Of a stretch of 64,000 nucleotides of DNA, positions 56,012-64,000 are shown piece by piece. Both the position numbers and the translations under genes were made by a program. This stretch comes from Zanthoxylum bungeanum (taxonomy: Eukaryota; Streptophyta; Magnoliopsida; Sapindales; Rutaceae), in assembly GCA_019454045.1 (NCBI GenBank), contig SKCR01036751.1, positions 1,302,001-1,366,000 on the forward strand. The letters are read 5' to 3'. Under the pieces are notes generated by a model. That model saw only the letters and a list, made by a program, of their open reading frames with translations. It was not told the DNA's origin and did not search any database. The number at the start of each line of letters is the position of its first letter. Positions within the stretch are counted from its first letter, which is position 1.

Positions 56012-59000
56012 TGTAACATCCCGGATTTTCGGGACCGTTCTAGAAGATTTCCGGAAGGATGTTTTAGTCCCGGACCGTGGTAATAATGAAAAATAAGAGT
56101 TCTAGCGATGTTATATGAGTTAGAATAATATACTTGGAATTTTAGTCGCGTCGGAAAATGCGGGGGATTAAAAATTAGTTACGCGATTTTCGCAAAACGC
56201 GTACAGTTTACAGTTTTGGTCACAAAATGAGTAAACGAACTCCGATCGAGTTGATTCTTGGACCATCAGACTTTTTTTTTCCGAGACGAACAACTTTCGT
56301 GTTGAACACTTTTCGAGAATCGCATCATAAGTGCTCTGAATTTGTGATTTTCTAGAAGGTTCCAGAATATGGGCTGTTTTGTAATTTTCGCGGGGACTAA
56401 TATGATATTTGCTAGGCAGTATATAAAGCCTTAAGGTTTTAGTAAATTACAAAATGGCCTAAACCTGCACTTCTTCCTCACTCGACCCCCTCCCTACGAA
56501 CTGGATCCCTTGTCACGCCGGCGGCATGCCGGCCGTATCCGGCCGGCGCGACAAGGCAGAGGGGTGCGCCGGCCACCCCTCCATCTTATGGTGGCCGGCG
56601 TCAGCCCCATATCGCCGGAGGACGGCGAGAATGAAGCAAAAACAGTGGCGCGAATGGGTGTGTCGATCCCGGCTCGTCGGGCCGTTTCACGAGCCGTGCC
56701 ACCCGCCAAATCGAAGCCCTCGGCGAGTACTACGAGTGTGCGGAGTCAGTTTCGCCGAACAACGGCTGGTGGCTCGCAAATCGGGAGAAGAAGCGTCGGT
56801 GAACAGTAAACCCATGTCGAATGGTAGCTCCGATCGGAATTCCGTCGACACCAGCGCGTTCGTATGGCCGTTGGGAGTCCGGATATGGCCTCAGAATTTC
56901 GGTACGACTTTCCGTTCAAAATTTCATATTTCAAAGTAAATCGATTTACATTCGGATTGTTCCAGTAGTTCCGTAGTGTAATAAATGGACATGAATTGAA
57001 TTCGATATGTATTTATATGTTGAAACGATGAATGTGGTAGAATCTGGGGTGAATCGGACGGGATATGATCGATCCGATAGATTTAGCGAGATTTTGGTAA
57101 AACGGAGTTTCTCGTGCAATTGAGCGTAGATGGTCGTAAATATAGTTATGATGTAATTAGGGTATTGCGAGGGTAATTAGGTAATTTTGGATTAGTTCGG
57201 AGGGTTCGAGACCCTTCCGTAGCGTTTGCGGAAACTTTTCCGCAAGTTTTGCCGCAAACGCGTAAAATGAGCATTTGACCCATCTAACTAGTTTAGAATA
57301 GCAAGTGAGCATGTATTAGAGTAATGAAGTTTAGATCGTAGTACTAGAGTTGATTCGGGTGTTCCGAGGAAAACCCGTAGTTGTTTTAGATAAGTTAGAA
57401 GTTCCGCAAATAGCTGTACTAACCTTGCATTGTTACTTGTTTGACAGATCGGACCCGGATCGCGGGCATTCGCTTAGCCATGTAAGTAACTCATGCTGCT
57501 AATACTTAAAAGATTTGGAAATGTTCGGAAGTAATTATGTACTAGAATTGCGTATAGTATATGTATGAAACATGTATATAATTATATGTAAAGACGAGTG
57601 TGGAAGAAAGAAGCAAGTGTAACTAGATACACATATAGATAAGAATAAGCGATTATAAGCCAAGCTATGAGTAAGAATGAGTATGAGCATATAGAAGTAT
57701 AAAGACGCACAAGTAAGAATATTTAGATAAAGATATATAAATAAGGTTATAAGTAAAATTTAATAAGACTTGGGTATGAGGGATGTAGAAACTACACCCT
57801 AGGGAAGGGGATTAGAGTTATAAATGGAATAATCAGATGTGAACTAGAAATATGAAGAAGGTTGTAAATTATGCGTTATTTAAGAACATTAGCAATATGA
57901 AGATAGACATGAGTGTATAAAGTGATAAAGAACATGAACGAATAGAATATGCATAACACGAGTTGATGGTTAGAAAATGGCAAAGAAGTTTAAGAATAAA
58001 GGCATTGGAACTTATATATGTTTGATATCTAATTTAGTAGTGGAGATTCGAATGTATGTGTATGAATATAAGTTGTACAATATACTAACTGTGAGCTACT
58101 AGCAAGGTAAGTTATAAAGGTAAGCCAAGTTGTGATGGTTTCATGTGTGCATATACATATAGATATATATATGAATGTAAGATGAATCTAGCATGTTTAG
58201 TTTGGACAAGCGTTATGTCGATATTTGAGCATATGGTTTGTAAGTTCATTACAGAGAAGATCATAAGTAGAGTAGAGAGAAGCATGAGAACGCATATATG
58301 CATGTACATGTGTGTGTGTTTAAGTTTTCATCAGATGAGCAACCGGTAACAATGTTTTCAACAATTTCAAATGTTTTAAAGAAAGTTTTCAAATGCTTTT
58401 GAAAAGAATTGTATTTCAGAAAATATGTTTACAGATTGAGTTATAGATTATGATTTTATGGTTTTCGGGGCATGAGGTAAAAACTCACCCCAGTATGTAA
58501 CTTGAGATATAGTTCGGAATTGACGGATACTTTGGATTCGGGATTTGGGATTTGACCCATCCCAGTTGTACACTATTGGAATTGACGGATATAGACACAT
58601 GTGCACATGTGGAGGACTGAGGGGACGCTCTCAGATCCTCGAGCATGACTAGGGGATACAGGGTCCCGAAATCCTAGTTTTAGATGCCCAGTTGAGTTAT
58701 GGTCCTGGGCATTGAGTACGCCCAGTTGAGTTATGGTCCTGGGTGTAGATAGACGTCCAGTTGAGTTATGGTCCTGGACGTAGAGCAGTTTTCAGTTTTC
58801 AGATTTTCAGTACACGGTTTTCAGAAACAGTTTTTCAGATTTCTATTTTCAGTTTTCAGTTTTCAGAGATGCCGCAGTGAGTTTTGGTCATGGGCATCAA
58901 GTATTCTCAGTTTTTAGTTTTCAGATCTCTAGTATAAAGTTTTCAGATTTTTAAGATTCAGACTTCAGAAATCAGATTTTAAATAAGAGTTTTCATGAAC

Positions 59001-60273
59001 CGTTATTTTAAAGGAAGTTTTGAGAAAGATAAAGTTTTAGAAATAGAGTTTTTTCAAAAAGAAACTTGAGATAATAGTTTTTCAGAAAAAGTTTCCAAAA
59101 GTACTTTTTCTAAAAGCTTAGCATGTTAAAGTTTTATATAGCATACACAACGTGCATATGAATTGTATATGTTAGTAGTTCATTTGAGATGCATGTAGTT
59201 GACACTGAAGTATGATAGCATGATTATGTTTTTATATTTGTGATTGATGCCATGTGTATTTAAGGTTCACGTGGAAAGAACAAATGGTAAGATATTAGCG
59301 CTTGATTATATGATTTTGTATTCATGATTATGTAGTTAACCTTGTACATAGTAGCATAATTTTATTCTAGTATATGTTCATCAAGGAAGATTGTATGAGT
59401 TGTTTGTTTGCTTAAAAAAAAGAACATGTTGTAAGGATGTTAGATCTGGATAATATGGTGACATATGGGAAGTAATAGTAGACTAGATAGTTCACAGAAA
59501 TAAAGCTTCAAATTGTCCGATTTGATGACATTTCAATATAATGAGAGAAAGAAAGTTATAATAAGTATCTGAACTAGATTAGTAAGGAATACATAAAGTA
59601 GGTAAGAATCTGTGTAGCACAGCAAGCATGACGAGTCTCATATATTGGTGACATAAAAACTTTACATGTAAAATTACCTATAGTTTTTAGATACTCGGTA
59701 AAGTATATGACAAGAGAGTTTAGCACTTGATGATCAGCTAAGGTAACAAGTTTGTGAAATGATTAGGAAGTAAATAGTTAATTCGGACTTTATTATTATT
59801 TGCATGATTACTTACTGAGTCATTATGACTCACACCACCACAGTTTGTAGTTTTGCAGGTCAGTAGTTGTCTTATGGGATCAGCAGATGCTCGGTGAAGA
59901 CATTGAAGATGGTGGATCGCCCAATTGCAGTCAAGGGAGTCATGGGTCGAGTTATGGGTCCTCACGGCCCTTGTATAGTTTTTGTATTTGCATCTCAGTT
60001 GCATAAGACATGTAATAGTGTAGTTATTGTTTTGAGTTTTGGCCGGAGGCCAAGTATTTATTTTTGTTCCTTGAGTTCAGGCCTGAGGCCTTGATGTTGT
60101 GTTCCGACCTGAGGCCGAGATGGTTATTTTTTGTTGTATTTGATGCTGGCTACAGGCCAGGTTGCATGATGTTACAAATACATCATGCCGAAATTTCGTT
60201 AGATTCAGAGGCTTATGGAGATGGGTTTAGCCGTCTCCTGCCGGTAGCATCCTGGCCTAGGCGGGATGTTACA
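56012..60273. mobile_element. Solo LTR F, 4.26 kb, probably Gypsy type
   Basis: Starts TGTAACATCCCG and ends CGGGATGTTACA, a perfect 12-bp terminal inversion, flanked by a perfect 5-bp duplication TGATG (56007-56011 and 60274-60278). No primer-binding site, polypurine tract, gag or pol lies inside, so it is a single LTR left by recombination between two LTRs. TGTAACA(C/T)CCCG ends on multi-kilobase LTRs are common in plant chromovirus (Tekay-like) Gypsy elements; the assignment is by resemblance. It lies within the RNase H end of Copia A. A GC-rich block at 56500-56830 gives chance ORFs only. Confidence 0.87.
58670..58980. repeat. Short tandem repeats in solo LTR F
   Basis: GTTGAGTTATGGTCCTGG recurs three times (from about 58693, 58727 and 58762), with CCCAGTTGAG or GTCCAGTTGAG before it. 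Then TTTTCAGTTTTCAGA-type units repeat irregularly to 58980. Non-coding. Confidence 0.85.
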
Positions 60274-60436
60274 TGATGGATCAACAACTGCTGAGACTAG
60301 TGAAGATCCATACAGATGAGAATCCAGCTGACATTTAACGAAAGTAGTTACTCGGGACAAGCTAGAGCTGTGCAGAGACATAGCCGGGATTTCTTTCAGA
60401 TGACAATTATTTCGGATGCAGTTGGAGGGGGAGAAT
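60274..60436 (+). pseudogene. Tail of Copia A pol and polypurine tract
   Basis: After the TGATG duplication the frame continues with LLRLVKIHTDENPADI, the conserved end of Copia RNase H, then a stop. GGAGGGGGAGAATTG at 60423-60437 is the polypurine tract that primes plus-strand synthesis, directly before the 3' LTR. Confidence 0.88.
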
Positions 60437-60495
60437 TGTAATATCCAACTTGCATTATTTGCATGAACATAATTGTCAATGATAGGTTCCCACCA
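60437..60495 (+). repeat. Start of 3' LTR of Copia A, cut by element G
   Basis: TGTAATATCCAACTTGC through GGTTCCCACCA matches 28230-28288 and then stops; the 5' copy continues with TTGTCAAAAGAG. The break is the insertion point of element G. Confidence 0.92.
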
Positions 60496-61806
60496 TGCTG
60501 AAAGTACCTACAAGCAATAGCGACAAGAAACTCTATACCCAAGAGGGGGGTGAATTGGGTTATCGCTACAAATGCGGAATTATAAAATCTTTGCCGATTT
60601 TAAGCTCTTATTACCAAGTGGGAGTTTTAGGCAATTTTCTCTATTCCAATTAATAGCATATATGCAAGTTTCTAATCAATATTATAAATGTAATCAAACT
60701 TGCAAATAAGTAAAAGTTAAGGGAAAGAGAAATACGACACCCCGCGATTTATAGTGGTTCGGCCAAACGTGCCTACGTCCACTCCCCCAAGCCTCGCTTG
60801 AAGATTTCCACTAGAATCGAGTTTTCCGTGGTTCACTCGTAACCAAGACTTTTCCGCCAAGGCGCACTCCGAACCTTTTACAAGATTGAGTTTTATACGT
60901 AGGTGCACTCACAACCTTTACAATTACCCAAACAATGGGATTTCACAAACACAAGTGTTTTTGATATTAAAGATTTAAAACACACTTGGGCACTCACAAA
61001 TAATAAGAAGATTGTGTGAGAGCAAACCCAAGTGATCTAAGCTCACTAAATGATATGAAGATGTGTGTGAGCTTGGATGAGTGTTTATGAATATGAAGGT
61101 TTAAATCACTCTTGTATTTGCCTTAGAGAATGTATGAAGATTGTATATGAGGTCTCTTGACTAAGGCAAATGAGTTGGGGTTCTATTTATAACAAAATGC
61201 AAAGTTTTCCCCAACTTACAGCGAGACCGGCGAGCAACCGGCGAGGGGACCGGCATACCGGTCTAGGGCTCCAACGGTAACATAACGTTCAAAAACTAGC
61301 CGTTGGACCGGCGAGCAAACCTGCGAGGAGACCGGTAAGTAGTGTGCCGGTTCCAGAGAGCATGATTGTTATGCCAATACCGGCATGGAGACCGGCGAGT
61401 AGACCGGTGAGGTATGGCCCGGTTCCAGTAGGCATGCGAAACAGGGGAAGGCCGGTTTAATGACCGGTAAGGGACCGGTAAGGTCCATGTCGGTTCCAGA
61501 GAGCTTCCATAAATACTAAAATGCAGATTTGAAGGTTTTAATGCATTTTGTACATGCCCCTAATGCATCTAAGTGAATGTGCATGATCCCTATGAGCTTA
61601 GGCACTTGAATATTACATCTCACATTACAAATTAAATCCTAAGCTAAGACTTTTGCAATATAATCTTCATTTTGCCGCAAGTCTTCACATTCTCGCTCTT
61701 CACCTCATATGATTCGACACTTTTTGTAATGCTTCGTGTTTGTACGTCGAAGTCTTCATTCACGTTGACGTCATCAAAATCCTTTTATGCGATCAAGTCG
61801 CCAACA
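60496..61806 (-). repeat. 3' LTR of Sirevirus-like element G
   Basis: Starts TGCTGAAAGTACC and ends GTCGCCAACA on +, so it reads TGTTGGCGAC to TTTCAGCA on the minus strand, 1,311 bp. At 61220-61500 a motif ACCGG(C/T)(G/A)AG is repeated about a dozen times, with GGTTCCAGAGAGC blocks. No partner LTR is in the window, so the borders rest on TG/CA ends, the polypurine tract beside it and the break in Copia A. Confidence 0.78.
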
Positions 61807-62294
61807 ATCTCCCCCTTTTTGATGATGGCAACCCCTTAAAACTTGTTGATACTTGTGAGCTTCTTGGAGTCCAAATTTGACAATTTTGCTCCCCCTCAAC
61901 ATAAGCTCCCCCTCAATGTGTGATTGTCTTGAATATAGCTCTATAACAACTTGACAAACACATTAGTACATTTACTCCCCCTTAAACCAAGGGTGAGGGT
62001 TAAACAAGTTTTAATCTCATTTCTAATGATTTCTCCCCCTTTGACATTATCAAAAAGTGGAGAAGCAAAATTAAGATCAAAATCAAAATGAGATACCAAT
62101 TACATATGTGCTATAAAGATACCATAATTTAAAAAAATATGCACATTTTGGCAATTTAGAGGAAACGGTACCAATGTTTCCGTGAGTACGGAGTTTTACC
62201 TTTACCGTTGCGAATCCTCATCTCTTTGAGCCTTTGGGATCAATTTTGCAATTCTCTTTAAAGATCCATTCCCAAAGCTCCCCCTACAAATTTA
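61807..62294 (-). other. Multiple polypurine tracts and 3' untranslated region of element G
   Basis: No coding sequence. The tract next to the LTR is AAAAAGGGGGAGAT on the minus strand. Several further AGGGGGAG copies occur up to 62279. Gag ends at 62295, so only about 490 bases separate gag from the LTR, where about 3-4 kb of pol would be expected. Confidence 0.75.
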
Positions 62295-63971
62295 TCAATT
62301 ACACTTTGGTACCCAAACTTTCTTGGGTCCATTGGGGTTAATTTTGATTCCTTGAGGAATCCATGCATTCTTAATCACATTCTTGTACATGCATTCAAAA
62401 ATTTTGTGACCATTTTTATTACATGCATGACATGTGACATTTTCATCGATGACATTTTTAGCATGGGAGTCGGATGCCTTAACGAAATAATTTCTCAAAA
62501 ATTTTCTCTTAATGTAAGGCCTATATCCTAATCCTTCTCTTTTAAATGCACATTTTTGGGATCCAATAAGCATATTAAATTTTTTATGTCCCAATGTGAA
62601 TTTACTAAGTATGGTTTGCAAATCTATCACCTTAGTGTTTAATAACACATTTTCATTCAATATAGATTCGCAATCGCATGTCTTAGAGCTAGATGGCATA
62701 TTTGATATGACATTTTCAAGTTCTAGCATTTTAATCTTTAAACATGCATTTTCATCATCAAGCATGCAATTTCTTTTTCATGTTTAGCTTTTAAGCATAT
62801 CACATCATTATCTAAAACATGAATTTTATCGATACTAGTTGCATGTTCAATTTTAAGTGTAGCATGCTCATTTTTGACCAATTTTAATTTCTTTTTAAGC
62901 ATATCACATAATTCTTTTAACCATTAAAAGCATCAAGTAATTCAGAATTGTGTACCTCTTCTTCTTCGCTTTCTTCTTCAATTTCAAATCGGATGTCTTC
63001 ATCTGTGATAGCCATAAATGCTATTGACTTATCTTTGACTTCAACTTCTTCCTCCTCGGATGAGCTTGAATCGCTATCGCTCCAAGTTGAAGTTGCTTTC
63101 ATTGCCTTTTTCTTTGATTTTCCTTTCATTTTCCTCAATGGGCAATCGGTAGCTATGTGACCCGGTTTGTTGCATTCATAACACACAATTTTCTTGTTCT
63201 TCTGCGTCCATTTTTCTTCTTCTTTTCGTCCGTCTTTGATTTTCCCTTTCGATTTACGGACTTAAGGAGCTTCTTCAAGTTCTTGTTTATTTGAGCCAAC
63301 TCATCATCACTATCTTCTTCTTCTTCACTTGAGCTTGACTCATCTTTTCTTCTTGCTTTTAAGGCCAAGGATTTCCTTGTCCTTTTCTCATATTCCTCCT
63401 TTTTGTCCATTTTGATCTCCATTTCGTACTCAAGTAATTTTCCAACTAAATCATCCATCTTCAATGTGTTTATGTCATTTGCTTCTTTAATGGAGGAGGT
63501 ATAGCTTCTAAATTCCTTTGGGAGTGATCTCAAGATTTTCTTCACTTGATCCGATGTCCCGATGACTTTTCCCAATGCTCCCAAATGATTGATGATGACC
63601 GTAAACCTCGAAATCATGTGATCGATTTCTTCCCCGGATTCCATCTTGAAATTGTCCAATTCGCACATGAACCGGTTGATCTTCGATTCCTTCACTTGAC
63701 TTGTGCCCTCGTTGACCATTTCCAATGACTTCCATAAATCATATGCATTTCCACATTCCGGAAGCTTGCTAACTTGATCCCGATCAATGGCACATAGGAG
63801 TTGGTTGAGTGCCTTAGCATTTTGTGAAGCTTGTTTTAGATCCTCACTATCCCATTCTAAACTCGGCTTCGGAATCTCAACCCCATTGCTATCCCTTTTT
63901 GTTGGCATTTTTGCACCCCGTGTGATAATCAAATAGGATGGCGGATCATTGGCTAGAAGATAAGTCAACAT
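62295..63971 (-). pseudogene. Gag of Sirevirus-like element G, frameshifted
   Basis: Minus-strand pieces form one gag. 63153-63971 has the UBN2 capsid-like domain (YDLWKSLEMVNEGTSQVKES, MISRFTVIINHLGALGK, KILRSLPKEFRSYTSSIKE), then an acidic/basic low-complexity stretch. A frame change near 63190 leads to 62917-63186 with zinc knuckle CYECNKPGHIATDC (CX2CX4HX4C) and an acidic tail. A stop at 62917 is followed by a coiled-coil-like region and, at 62295-62765, a second knuckle CHACNKNGHKIFEC, ending NPNGPKKVWVPK, the block that precedes protease in intact relatives. Protease and everything after are absent. The first residues may lie beyond the window. Confidence 0.82.
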
Positions 63972-64000
63972 TCTTGACTTCCAATAATTGTAGTCGGTTT

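Larger units (their letters stand above)
28230..60495 (+). mobile_element. Copia LTR retrotransposon A (outermost, dismembered by insertions)
   Basis: The 5' LTR at 28230, a primer-binding site, leader, gag, protease and integrase (to 31319), reverse transcriptase and RNase H (54214-56011), the pol tail with a polypurine tract (60274-60436) and the start of the 3' LTR (60437-60495) are collinear parts of one + strand Copia. The domain order gag-protease-integrase-RT-RNase H is that of Copia; the YVDDMLIVG motif resembles the Tork/Tnt1 group. Three insertions split it: B (31320-54213), solo LTR F (56012-60273) and G (60496 onwards). Removing B or F with one target copy brings the flanking codons back into frame. 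The 3' LTR remainder lies beyond the window. Many stops show the copy is dead. Confidence 0.92.
60496..64000 (-). mobile_element. Sirevirus-like Copia G lacking pol (minus strand, runs off window)
   Basis: An LTR (60496-61806), a set of polypurine tracts and a gag gene follow each other on the minus strand with no integrase, reverse transcriptase or RNase H between gag and the 3' LTR. Multiple CTCCCCCT blocks (minus AGGGGGAG) at about 61810, 61894, 61911, 61976, 62033 and 62279 match the repeated polypurine tracts reported for Sireviruses, and the gag with two CCHC knuckles fits that group. Its 5' LTR and right target duplication lie beyond 64000. Confidence 0.8.

Noticed and set aside
56494..56939. 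GC-rich overlapping ORFs of 99-137 aa
   Set aside because: They lie inside the solo LTR, occur on both strands, and show no domain; explained by local GC content.
56012..60273. F as a DNA transposon because of its 12-bp inverted ends
   Set aside because: The 5-bp duplication, TG...CA ends and lack of transposase fit a solo LTR better, though this was weighed.

Overview
This window is nuclear DNA from a flowering plant, most likely a eudicot. It is AT-rich, its two intact genes have one GT-AG intron and dispersed AATAAA signals, and the rest is plant transposable-element families (Copia, Gypsy/Tat, Sirevirus-like, CACTA, hAT, L1-type LINE, tRNA-derived SINEs). No bacterial or organellar gene organisation is visible.

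The left part (1-28 kb) is a tandem cluster of family-1 UDP-glycosyltransferase genes of the UGT83A1 type, all on the + strand. It holds a C-terminal part of one gene (1-762, start outside the window), a decayed pseudogene (953-2057), an N-terminal fragment (14567-14705), an intact two-exon gene of 459 aa (15880-17379), a second N-terminal fragment (24053-24212) and a second intact gene of 463 aa (25519-27372). Non-coding blocks around the genes recur in the same order (14.2-15.4 kb, 22.7-25.2 kb), so the cluster grew by segmental duplication. A 5'-truncated LINE (3073-5239), a gag-only Tat-type LTR element (8319-13860), at least six related minus-strand SINE copies, a truncated Copia LTR (17722-19020) and MITEs sit between the genes.

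The right part (28-64 kb) is one nested transposon. Element A is a dead Copia (LTR at 28230, 3' LTR start at 60437). It was split at 31319 by a large LTR element B (31320-54213, about 2.5-kb LTRs, no recognisable coding capacity) and at 56011 by a 4.26-kb solo LTR F (56012-60273). Its 3' LTR was broken at 60495 by a gag-only, Sirevirus-like element G on the minus strand that runs off the window. Inside B, its left LTR carries a complete 8.3-kb CACTA element C (31709-40011), and its internal region carries a 4.77-kb hAT element D (42836-47602) and a hAT-like MITE E (49839-50286). Target-site duplications or intact sister LTR sequence support nearly every boundary.

The only genes likely to make host proteins are the UGTs. 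They are expected to move sugar from UDP-glucose to small hydrophobic acceptors in the cytosol; the acceptor cannot be read from sequence. The transposon reading frames (gag, pol, TNP2, hAT transposase) are all broken by stops or frameshifts, so movement of these copies would need proteins supplied from elsewhere.
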